Below the pieces are notes generated by a model. It made no database searches and was not told where the DNA came from. It saw only the letters and a list, made by a program, of their open reading frames with translations. The position numbers and the translations under genes were made by a program. This document shows, piece after piece, positions 16,324 through 24,142 of a stretch of 41,351 bases of DNA. Position 1 is the first letter of the stretch; each line of letters opens with the position of its first letter. Source of the DNA: an uncultured Bacteroides sp. (lineage in GTDB: Bacteria; Bacteroidota; Bacteroidia; Bacteroidales; Bacteroidaceae). Where the stretch lies: positions 1 to 41,351 of the forward strand of contig CAUEFX010000037.1 in assembly GCA_958477465.1 (NCBI GenBank), read 5' to 3'.

Positions 16324-17502
16324 TCATTTGTTGGAGAACATCCAGGTCCATTTATGCCAGATGCTCTCCAAGGGCCCTTGCTTGTGTCCGGATAACCACC
16401 ATTTGCAGAACCATACCTGGAGGAGGAACAAGGCAAAGCCGATCAGTACACTGACTGTGTATCCGCAGTAAGGGGCCAGATATAGCCCGATAGGGAAATA
16501 GATAACCGCTCCTGCTATGGACTGGGTGATGTAATTCGTCAAACTCATCTTACCATAAAAGTGCAGACCGGCTACTGCATTCCTGAACCTCTCTTTCTGA
16601 TAGAGAATAACGAAAGAGGCTACCAGCACAATGGTAAATGCAAACTTCTGCCACATGTCAAAAGCAGTGCCTACGGTTTGTTTTATCAGATTACTGTCGC
16701 TTTGCATAATCAGCTCTTTGAGTGAATAGAGCGGTGCAAAGCAGATGGCAGTGATGATCAGCGCCTTTATCCAGAATTTCAGGTGCGGTTCCGAGGTGAC
16801 GAACAGCTCCTTTCTTCCTATATACAGTCCCATGAGGAAAAGCCCGGCTGTCTGCAGGAAGCGTCCGGCGCCGATAGCCCAAAACAGGCTCGCCTTTTGC
16901 CCTAAGGTGATATTTCCTAAAAGGAAGTCCCCAAGGTTTCCGGCTTTTGTATACTCCGCCACTTCCTGATACATGGCTCCTACGCCCAAATCGGGCAATG
17001 TGTACGAAGAATCGAAAAGAGACATGACATAATGATACCACTCTATGGGTTGCAGTAAGAAGAAAACGGCTGTAACCAAGATTGCTTTATCATTCCATTT
17101 ACGCACTAAAAACAGGATAATCCCCACGATAGAGAAAAGCAACAGGACATCTCCGGCAGGGAAAAAGGCTGCGTTCAGTGTAGCAAAGACCGCCAATAAG
17201 ACCAATCTCCATAGAAAACGGTATCCGAAGTCTTTTCCTTTCTTCTCCTGATTATGGCATTGGATGTAGAATGTGAATCCGAAGAGCAGAGCGAATATCG
17301 CGTATGATTTTCCGGCAAAGAGCGAAAAGATAACATTGAAAGTACCGTTATCGAGTATGTTCAGCCATTCGGGCGAATCAGTGGGATAGACAGGAAAGAT
17401 GAAATGCTCTACGCTGTGTACAAGGAGAATAGCCATTACAGCAAAGCCTCTCAGGGCATCTACCACTTCGATACGTGGTGTTTTGTTTACGGTTGGTTGC
17501 AT
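16324..17502 (-). CDS. DUF418 family membrane protein
   Basis: A 392-residue polytopic membrane protein. The N-terminus RIEVVDALRGFAVMAILLVH is the DUF418/YeiB-like signature (DxLRGFA). About eight to ten hydrophobic segments follow, including a late one before FALFLLQVWFCKWWLSGHKQGPLE, where the W-x(n)-GPLExxW pattern is the DUF418 C-terminal motif. The family is related to membrane acyltransferase-like proteins, but its reaction is not established. It converges on the susD-like gene and diverges from the surface protein gene at 17753. Confidence 0.85.
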   Translation of the reverse strand: MQPTVNKTPRIEVVDALRGFAVMAILLVHSVEHFIFPVYPTDSPEWLNILDNGTFNVIFSLFAGKSYAIFALLFGFTFYIQCHNQEKKGKDFGYRFLWRLVLLAVFATLNAAFFPAGDVLLLFSIVGIILFLVRKWNDKAILVTAVFFLLQPIEWYHYVMSLFDSSYTLPDLGVGAMYQEVAEYTKAGNLGDFLLGNITLGQKASLFWAIGAGRFLQTAGLFLMGLYIGRKELFVTSEPHLKFWIKALIITAICFAPLYSLKELIMQSDSNLIKQTVGTAFDMWQKFAFTIVLVASFVILYQKERFRNAVAGLHFYGKMSLTNYITQSIAGAVIYFPIGLYLAPYCGYTVSVLIGFALFLLQVWFCKWWLSGHKQGPLESIWHKWTWMFSNK

Positions 17503-17637
17503 GGGTTGGTGTTTTGCAAGGGGCGTTTAATTTATATTTTCTGTAAAGATAGAATAAAAAATGGGGAAAAACGGGGTATAGATAAAGTAATTGTTTTTTT
17601 AATTGAGTAAGATTGGATGTTGTATCCCAAATATTTA

Positions 17638-17645
17638 TAACTTTG
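17638..17645 (+). promoter_or_regulatory. -7 box for the surface protein gene
   Basis: TAACTTTG matches TAnnTTTG. A TTG at 17613-17615 lies 22 bases upstream, near the expected -33 position. The predicted leader to the ATG at 17753 is about 100 bases. Confidence 0.45.
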
Positions 17646-17752
17646 TAAAGTAATTCAATATCTTATCTCGCAAAAGAGAAACTGTAATCGGGAGACCTCT
17701 ATGTAAGAAAAAATATATTACGTCCGTTTGTTGTTCACTTTAAATACATATC

Positions 17753-20700
17753 ATGAAGAATCTTTATTTCGTTTTGTTCTTTGAAGCATTTTTTGCGTTG
17801 CCATGCTTAGCAACTTCAATCAATATGCCGTGGTTTAGTGAACCGCTCCAAAAAGGTGTTTATTTGCTTAACAATTCAGATGAGTTTTCTGAATTTTTAG
17901 AATTGGTAACTCAAGGGAAATCTTTTGAGAATGATACTGTTATTATTTGCCGGGACATGGACGTCTCTCATGCGCCAACTGCTTTTGGAAGTTTCAAAGG
18001 TACCATTGATGGTCAAAAGCACAAAATTTCCGGAGTTTCCCGATGCCTGTTCTCTCGGAATGACGGGACAATAATGAATTTGAATTTAACTTCCGGTTCT
18101 ATTTCTGGTTCCGCTGATATTGCTGCCATTTGCATAAAAAATTACGGTTCTATAACCGGATGCTCATCTTCTGTAAATGTTAAGGGAAGTTCTCAGGATT
18201 ATATGTATGTCGGGGGGATTTGCTCATATAATTATGGTAATATTGTGGATTGTATTAATACCGGTTCTGTGGTATGTAGTTTGGATGCATGGTCGAAAAC
18301 TGTCACACGTTGCGGTGGCATTGCGGCCTATTCTCAGGGGAAAGGAATTGTATATTGCCAAAATTCAGGAACGGTTGTTACGTATGGTGTGTATTCTTCA
18401 TTGACGGGAGGTATAACAGGTGACTTACAGAGTGGCAAGATCATTGGTTGTACGAATCGGGGGAAGATTGTAAGTGAAATAAGATCTGCTACAATATCAG
18501 ATCATGTGACTGTTGATTACAAACTTCAATATACAGGAGGCATAACAGGGCAAGCGCAGGAAAATTCTGTCATTAACCGGTGTCGCAATTATGGTGAAGT
18601 TTCCAGTAATTTTCAATATGTGGGAGGCATTGCGGGGCAGATGAGTAGGACATCAATCTATAATGTTGTGAATTATGGTAACATCATTTCAACCGATGGT
18701 TGGGGGTATGCTTGTGCAGCCGGCATTACCGGTTATTCTCGTGGGGTCTATGATTATTATTACTTCTATAACTGTGTAAACCATGGCAATATCTCTGCAA
18801 CTGCCCATTATGATATTGCAACGTCTGCCGGAATCAGTATGGAGTTAACGAAATGCTATGTTGCAAATTGTTACAGTGATGGAAGTGTTTCCTCAACGGT
18901 ATTAGGTGGAACCGGTGATAGAGCGTTTCAGATTTCTCAATATGAATATGGCGATTGCCAAATAATGAACAATGCAAAAGGTGTTGCTGAAGCCAATGAA
19001 TTTATTTTCGGCACACAGGATTTGGACTACAATTTGCTTACATGGATAATTCAAGATAATAGAATAGACTTCATGGATTCGTTCTTGTCTTATCCTATTC
19101 CTTCTCATGGTGGTTGTTCTTTTTATGTGTTTCCTGAAAATTCGAGAATATATGAATTGGTCATAACTGATGGGGTATGCCGGAAGGGTAATAATGCCCA
19201 AGGAAGCTCTCCGGTGAAAATAAGAGGGTTGCAACCTGAGTCTAAATATAGTTATACTTTGAGAGACGATAGTGGTGAGTTTACTGATTACGGTAATTTC
19301 TCGACACTCTCTCCAACTTTTACTTTTTCTGTTTCGGATGTTCATTATGATCAATTGACCGTTCATCATTCTTATGGTGCTCAAGGATTGGATTCATATT
19401 CTTGCAATTTGAAGATAACCAATTTGGATACCTCCGAATCTGATATGGTTAATCTGAATGATACGGTTTCCGTTTTGGACCAATTTGATGAGGAGACCTC
19501 GTATGCTTTGCAACTAAAATACAGCTTAAATGGAAAAGAGTACAGTGGTAAAATAATAAATGTGACTACTAAAACTGTTTCACCTGAATTTAGCCTTCTC
19601 AAAAGTACTCCCTATTCATTAAGGCTGAAATGTGATAATTATGATGAATTAAAAGTTTATAATCCTCGTATTTATATTGAATCACCACAATTCTTTGACT
19701 ATGGGAATCCTGCTTTAGGTGAAAGTGAGAGTTTTCCTTTGGACAGTCATGGGGAAGTAACGATAGATAATCTTCAATATGATTATTCACCAATCGTCAA
19801 AAGCGAGTACACATTTAGAGGGGAAAGGCGTCAACGAAGTTTAGGTACCCCCTTTAAAACCGGTAAATGGGGAGGTGAAGGGGTTATTCAAGTATCAAAA
19901 AATGCTGCAATGATACACGGCCTTTTGGGAGGTTTAGGTGAAAAGATACCAGATGAATGGAATAAATACAGTGATTACAAATATGATCTTCAATATTTTG
20001 TATGTAGGGATGCATTGGAAATTGACTCGAAGTCTGAGTTTCAAATTAAAGGAGCATGCATTGATGGTAAATTTGATTATGCGGTTACTATCCCTCTTTC
20101 CAGTGCGCTGTTTCAGTACTACTTGCACATGCAATCAAATAAAAAATATTATGGCAAATATCCGGAAAAGAATGGTGAGTGGAAGTTAATTGATGCTTCT
20201 GCTCCGACGGTTGATGTCGTTGAACCCTGTTTCTATGCTGCGCGTTTTGTGAATAATACAATCAGTTTTAGTTTTATTGACGGAGAAGAACTGACAGACG
20301 GTGTATTTCTGCAATATAAAGTTGAGAATACTTCTCAATTCCATTCCATTTGTCTCAGCAATGATCCCGGGACGAAAGAGTTATCGAAACCCTTTTCTAC
20401 TTTAGTTCCTGAGTTATCTTATCTGTTCAGATTTAATTCAACAACTTCTAATGGTAAAATTTATTATAGTAAGACTTTTCGTTTACGAGGTGGCATTTTG
20501 GAGGAAGCAACGGATATTTCGCCCATATTCGTTTCCGGAATCTCTCTTTCTGAATCGGTAGTTTACCTTAAAGAGGGAGAAACCGTTAAACTCTTCGCTG
20601 TTGTTATGCCAGAAGATGCACAAAATACAGCAGTCACATGGGAAACGTCAGATAGTAACATAGTAACGGTAACTGCTGATGGTATCATTACAGCTATAAA

Positions 20701-20995
20701 GAAAGGTGAAGTTGTCATTACAGCTAAATCCGTAGAGAATCCAAATGTTTACGCTACTTGTATGGTTTCAATTACTGAGGATACCGGTATGTCTGTGAAT
20801 ACAGATTCTTCTGTGATACTCGAAACGGTAGGGGGGAGCATCTACATCCGTGGTGTACAGGAAAACTTGGAAGTTAAGGTATACAATGAGGATGGAATGC
20901 TGGTATTTCAAGGTATCGAACGGACAATTAGCAACCTCAATCACGGATTTTATTTGATAAAGATCGGTGATCGGACTTTCAAAATAGTAATATAA
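17753..20995 (+). CDS. Large secreted repeat protein with GLUG-like, Big_2 and C-terminal sorting-like domains
   Basis: A 1080-residue protein starting with a signal peptide. Residues 70-420 hold GLUG-like repeats of the form GGI-x-G/S-YNYGNIVDCINTG, with Gly-Gly-Ile and Asn-x-Gly at regular spacing, consistent with a right-handed beta-helix as in adhesins. The middle section has beta-rich, fibronectin-like segments. Around 930-1010 is a bacterial Ig-like (Big_2) domain (VSGISLSESVVYLKEGETVKL, then VTWETSDSNIVTV). The last 65 residues (YNEDGMLVFQG, then GFYLIKIGDRTFKIVI) resemble the type A C-terminal sorting domain of type IX secretion cargo. I see no T9SS genes here, and Bacteroides carry many such tails without T9SS. 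Likely a surface or matrix protein; ligand unknown. Base composition is more AT-rich than its neighbours. Confidence 0.75.
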   Translation: MKNLYFVLFFEAFFALPCLATSINMPWFSEPLQKGVYLLNNSDEFSEFLELVTQGKSFENDTVIICRDMDVSHAPTAFGSFKGTIDGQKHKISGVSRCLFSRNDGTIMNLNLTSGSISGSADIAAICIKNYGSITGCSSSVNVKGSSQDYMYVGGICSYNYGNIVDCINTGSVVCSLDAWSKTVTRCGGIAAYSQGKGIVYCQNSGTVVTYGVYSSLTGGITGDLQSGKIIGCTNRGKIVSEIRSATISDHVTVDYKLQYTGGITGQAQENSVINRCRNYGEVSSNFQYVGGIAGQMSRTSIYNVVNYGNIISTDGWGYACAAGITGYSRGVYDYYYFYNCVNHGNISATAHYDIATSAGISMELTKCYVANCYSDGSVSSTVLGGTGDRAFQISQYEYGDCQIMNNAKGVAEANEFIFGTQDLDYNLLTWIIQDNRIDFMDSFLSYPIPSHGGCSFYVFPENSRIYELVITDGVCRKGNNAQGSSPVKIRGLQPESKYSYTLRDDSGEFTDYGNFSTLSPTFTFSVSDVHYDQLTVHHSYGAQGLDSYSCNLKITNLDTSESDMVNLNDTVSVLDQFDEETSYALQLKYSLNGKEYSGKIINVTTKTVSPEFSLLKSTPYSLRLKCDNYDELKVYNPRIYIESPQFFDYGNPALGESESFPLDSHGEVTIDNLQYDYSPIVKSEYTFRGERRQRSLGTPFKTGKWGGEGVIQVSKNAAMIHGLLGGLGEKIPDEWNKYSDYKYDLQYFVCRDALEIDSKSEFQIKGACIDGKFDYAVTIPLSSALFQYYLHMQSNKKYYGKYPEKNGEWKLIDASAPTVDVVEPCFYAARFVNNTISFSFIDGEELTDGVFLQYKVENTSQFHSICLSNDPGTKELSKPFSTLVPELSYLFRFNSTTSNGKIYYSKTFRLRGGILEEATDISPIFVSGISLSESVVYLKEGETVKLFAVVMPEDAQNTAVTWETSDSNIVTVTADGIITAIKKGEVVITAKSVENPNVYATCMVSITEDTGMSVNTDSSVILETVGGSIYIRGVQENLEVKVYNEDGMLVFQGIERTISNLNHGFYLIKIGDRTFKIVI

Positions 20996-21013
20996 GTTTT
21001 ACGGACCATCTCT

Positions 21014-21057
21014 GTCTCCATTCAAAGAGCAGCCAATTCTCATTCAAAGAGCAACCA
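21014..21057. repeat. Two tandem 22-bp units at the 3' end of a small membrane protein gene
   Basis: 21014-21035 and 21036-21057 share TTCAAAGAGC(A/G)(A/G)CCA-type sequence. On the minus strand this encodes the last residues WLLFE, a stop, then a second WLLFE copy beyond the stop. Confidence 0.75.
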
Positions 21058-21285
21058 GAGATTTTGCAACATGATGAAGATGAAAGCCAGGTAGAGGTAT
21101 AAGTAAAAACGTTCTCGCCTGATGAAGTCAGAGAAGTTGTAATGCGCGCCCATGTGGTCGTCAAGATATCTTCTATATTCATGTGTCATGGCATATCCCA
21201 AAATAATGCCTACTGTAACTATGGTCAATCCTATAATAAGCAAGATTGACTCTGTAATTGTCATTATCACTATTAAGTTTTCCAT
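21040..21285 (-). CDS. Small two-helix membrane protein
   Basis: An 81-residue protein with a hydrophobic segment at about 6-32 (IMTITESILLIIGLTIVTVGIILGY), a polar, charged middle (HEYRRYLDDHMGAHYNFSDFIRRERF) and a second hydrophobic segment to the end. I do not recognise the family. I chose the ATG at 21285 because upstream codons add an unlikely polar N-terminus. It lies 90 bases downstream of the membrane AraC regulator on the same strand and could be cotranscribed. Its 3' end has a 22-bp tandem duplication. Confidence 0.55.
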   Translation of the reverse strand: MENLIVIMTITESILLIIGLTIVTVGIILGYAMTHEYRRYLDDHMGAHYNFSDFIRRERFYLYLYLAFIFIMLQNLWLLFE

Positions 21286-21375
21286 GACACAAAAATAGTG
21301 TTTTTCCTCAAAAAGAAGGTGTCGCATTGCTCTGTCAATGTGTCCACTTCCCATCAAGTAGATGTCTACTTCCTA

Positions 21376-22563
21376 TCAAGTAGACACCTTTTCACGCCAT
21401 TCGGTCGGTGTTTTACCGGTTCTTTCTTTGAATATGCGATAGAGATAAGTACGTGAAGTGAATCCGCATTCGGCAGAAATGATGTCGTTGCTGTAGTCCG
21501 GATATTCTCTCATCATCTTCTGTGCCGCTTTGAAACGGATGTCGCTGAGCCATATTCTGAATGTGGAGTTCAAGCATTGGTCGAAGTACTGTGTAAGTTC
21601 GTCTTTGGAGATACAGAGCGAGCGGGAGAGTGTCAGCATATTTACCGTACAGTCTTTGTAGCCCAACTCTGCGCACCACTTGTCCAGGCTTTGCTCTATG
21701 ATGGCCTTGCGCTCGTCGGATAAGGGCCGTTGCACGGATTCTGTACCATTGGGCGACTTCATGCCCAGTGACTTCTCCGAACCGGAGTATGCCTTGCCGT
21801 TTTTGGATTTATCAGCTTTTATGGCTTCATTTTTCTCCTCTTCCTTGTCCAAAAGTTCTTCGGTAGGGACGTAGCTGTTGCCGAGAGCCACGAAAGTGAG
21901 GTTGAAGAAGAGCAAGGCAAGCAGTGCTATCGGACCTACTATAAATAATAAGGTGGTGGAGAGAATGGCGAACGGCATGACAAGAGATGCCAAAAAGAGG
22001 ATGACGAAGCTTGCGCGGGAGTGGCGCACGTATGGCAGCATGTCTGTCGCTGACATCGTTTCCAATAAGTATCTTCTTTTTACCATCTCTTTGGTGATTA
22101 TGTATATGCAATATACAACGCTTATTCCGAAAAGGACAAGCATCACATAGAGCCATGCACCGATACGCAAGCTCCCGCTATGGTAGACACCGATACCGAA
22201 TGCTACGATAATGGCGGCATAGATGCATCCGCAAACAGCATTCATATTGGTGTGACTGGCACGCGTGGTTTCGATGCTGTAGATGCCCATGGAAATGAGT
22301 GTGAAACATGGAGTGTAGATGAGTATATTGACCACAGCGCCCAAATCATCGTCCGCAGCTCTGAAGCCGAAAGTCATCTGTACAAAGTATTGTACAGCCA
22401 TTCCTAACATAGCGGCAAGAATCATCCAGCGTGCCCGTTCGTACCGTTTGTTTTCCCATTTCACATGCAGGTGGGTAATGCCTATGATAAAGGCATTTAT
22501 AAGCATGAATATGAAACATGCAAATTGGAGTAGGTATAGTGAGTCCATTTGATATTTTGACAT
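21376..22563 (-). CDS. Membrane-anchored AraC-type transcriptional regulator
   Basis: The protein is 395 residues from the ATG at 22563; ATGs at 22581 and 22548 are alternatives. The N-terminal 235 residues hold about seven hydrophobic segments. A polar linker rich in Lys, Glu and Ser follows. The last 95 residues form an AraC-type double helix-turn-helix, with the second helix pair and family signature in IISAECGFTSRTYLYRIFKERTGKTPTEWRE. A membrane sensor fused to AraC DNA binding is known in Bacteroidetes but poorly characterised. The signal is unknown. Likely targets are itself, the 81-residue membrane protein, or neighbouring genes. A TATTTTTG promoter box precedes it. Confidence 0.85.
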   Translation of the reverse strand: MSKYQMDSLYLLQFACFIFMLINAFIIGITHLHVKWENKRYERARWMILAAMLGMAVQYFVQMTFGFRAADDDLGAVVNILIYTPCFTLISMGIYSIETTRASHTNMNAVCGCIYAAIIVAFGIGVYHSGSLRIGAWLYVMLVLFGISVVYCIYIITKEMVKRRYLLETMSATDMLPYVRHSRASFVILFLASLVMPFAILSTTLLFIVGPIALLALLFFNLTFVALGNSYVPTEELLDKEEEKNEAIKADKSKNGKAYSGSEKSLGMKSPNGTESVQRPLSDERKAIIEQSLDKWCAELGYKDCTVNMLTLSRSLCISKDELTQYFDQCLNSTFRIWLSDIRFKAAQKMMREYPDYSNDIISAECGFTSRTYLYRIFKERTGKTPTEWREKVST

Positions 22564-22596
22564 GCGTTTAATCAAAAACATGAATAATTATCGCTG

Positions 22597-22628
22597 CAAA
22601 AATACAATAATTTTGGAGTTTGTTTAAA
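22597..22628 (-). promoter_or_regulatory. Promoter of the membrane AraC regulator
   Basis: On the minus strand TATTTTTG (22604-22597) matches TAnnTTTG, with TTTA about 20 bases upstream (22628-22625) as a -33 candidate. Confidence 0.5.
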
Positions 22629-22669
22629 TCTTGCTCAAAATAAACGGATAAATACCGGGCCTTTTCATT

Positions 22670-22779
22670 GCTTCAGAAAAAGATGTAACATCTTTCAAAA
22701 AAACATATAACGTCCTTCAGAAAAACATATAGCATCTTTCAAAAAAACATATAACATCTTTCAAAAAAAGATGTAGCAT
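22670..22779. repeat. 22-bp tandem repeat array A (five units)
   Basis: Units at 22670-22691, 22692-22713, 22714-22735, 22736-22757 and 22758-22779 follow CTTTCAAAAAAACATATAAC+AT with a few substitutions. A truncated sixth unit runs into a G-rich stretch. The array lies between the promoter of the AraC regulator and the 3' end of the PepSY gene. It is the reverse complement of array B at 37799-37907. Confidence 0.92.
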
Positions 22780-22840
22780 CTTTCAGGGTGGGGGTGGAAA
22801 CAGCTCTTTTCCCTTCAGAGGAAGTCTGAAAAACAGGCTC

Positions 22841-23989
22841 TTATAATGATGATTGCTTGGACGTTTTTTTTCTGCGGGAACGCCCCATTTCCTTTTTTAT
22901 CCACAGATAATATCCCGTCAACGGCAATGTCCCTCCGATCAGTGCTGCAATGAAACTCAGGATACGGGTGAACATGCCGCCCCAACTGCCTACATGCACG
23001 GAGAATATCCATCCGCGTATTTTTCCCGATTTGTCGAGGTCTTTGTAAAGAGTCGTCCCGGTGATCTCTCCGTTTTCCGGATTAAAATTGTAACGGTCTG
23101 TTGCCCGTTGGTTGCCCAAGCGGTTGAATGAGACAGTGGCGGTACCGTCCGATACGGTGATTTGCCGGTAACCGGGATTTTGTGTTTTCAGTTTCTCGCA
23201 CACCTCTTGCCATGAACTATAAGGAGACTGTTCTTTGCCTTCTTTGCGGTCCGGTTTTTCTGAATCGCCTCTTTCGGTTCTGTCTCTCCGGTGTTCTTTC
23301 TGGGTCTCCACGCCGAACACTTGGTAGAATCCGGTGCGATACCACCCGAAAGACCAAGTCAACCCGGTGAGCGACATAACCAGCAGGAAGAGGAAGGTGT
23401 ACACACCTCCTGCAATGTGTAGGTCATACCAGAATCTTCTCCACCCTTTATTGACAGATATCTTAAGGCTGTTTTTCAAAGCTCTGGCAGTACGGGGTAT
23501 CCAAATGACGATACCGGATATCAGAACAAAGATGAACATCAGCGTACTGGTGCCTACGATCATTTTCCCCCAGAAAATTCCACCGTCCGGTTTCACGCTG
23601 TCCAATAACCACCGGTGCAGTCTGAACATGGTGGTGAAGAACGGGGCGCGTTCGTAGTGGCCCTTTATTTCACCGGTATACGGATTTATGTACACCGATG
23701 CCCGTCTGGGCTTGGAGAGGTTGACTTGGTAAACCCTTGCCGGATCGGCCGGGATGCTGATACCGGTGACCGATACACTGTCGGGCAAGGTTGCCGCAAC
23801 CTTTCTTGCCAGTTCGCCGGCAGGCAGGGGAGCCGTTTCTGCTTTTTCCAGATAATAGAAATCGTGGTTGAGAGTCTCTGTTATTTCGTTTTCAAAGACG
23901 AGGGCAGCCCCCGACAGGCAAAGGATGGAGATGATGATGCCAAAAGGGACAGATAGCCAGAGATGTATCCGGCGGATTTTCTTTTTCAT
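22841..23989 (-). CDS. xusC: PepSY-associated TM protein, XusC-like
   Basis: A 382-residue inner-membrane protein with the PepSY-associated TM layout: a first helix after MKKKIRRIHLWLSVPFG, a periplasmic PepSY segment (GISIPADPARVYQVNL, then NPYTGEIKG), a His-containing FRLHRWLL helix, WYDLHIAGGVYTF, a second PepSY segment, and a last helix at HVGSWGGMFTRILSF. The conserved histidines (LHRWLL, DLHIAGG, VHVGSWGG) fit haem or redox chemistry; related proteins are proposed to reduce iron from ferric siderophores. Its place after a TonB receptor and a DUF4374 lipoprotein matches the XusABC xenosiderophore system described in Bacteroides thetaiotaomicron. A charged linker (about 230-255) is poorly conserved-looking. 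Confidence 0.8.
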   Translation of the reverse strand: MKKKIRRIHLWLSVPFGIIISILCLSGAALVFENEITETLNHDFYYLEKAETAPLPAGELARKVAATLPDSVSVTGISIPADPARVYQVNLSKPRRASVYINPYTGEIKGHYERAPFFTTMFRLHRWLLDSVKPDGGIFWGKMIVGTSTLMFIFVLISGIVIWIPRTARALKNSLKISVNKGWRRFWYDLHIAGGVYTFLFLLVMSLTGLTWSFGWYRTGFYQVFGVETQKEHRRDRTERGDSEKPDRKEGKEQSPYSSWQEVCEKLKTQNPGYRQITVSDGTATVSFNRLGNQRATDRYNFNPENGEITGTTLYKDLDKSGKIRGWIFSVHVGSWGGMFTRILSFIAALIGGTLPLTGYYLWIKKEMGRSRRKKTSKQSSL

Positions 23990-24043
23990 ATAAATTCTTT
24001 CGTGGAGTTAATAAGGTGTATCCAAACTCTCTTATTAACAGAA

Positions 24044-24077
24044 TCACCCTTATTACAGATCTCTGTGAAAAGGGTGA
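24044..24077 (-). promoter_or_regulatory. Stem-loop between xusB-like and xusC-like genes
   Basis: TCACCCTT pairs with AAGGGTGA and, inside, ACAG pairs with CTGT, enclosing ATCT. This gives two stacked stems in the 153-base gap. It may be a transcript-processing or attenuating hairpin lowering xusC output. The flanking 24105-24160 region has repeated TTCAATCTT motifs. Confidence 0.45.
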
Positions 24078-24142
24078 ATTCTATGTTTTAGCTGTTTTTA
24101 CTTCTTTAAGATTCAATCTTCTTTAAACTTTCAATCTTTCGT

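Noticed and set aside
20800..20995. Evidence of a functional type IX secretion system
   Set aside because: Only a cargo-like tail is visible and such tails are common in Bacteroides without the secretion genes.
22670..22779. Possible CRISPR array from 22-bp repeats
   Set aside because: The units are directly adjacent with no unique spacers and there are no cas genes in the window.
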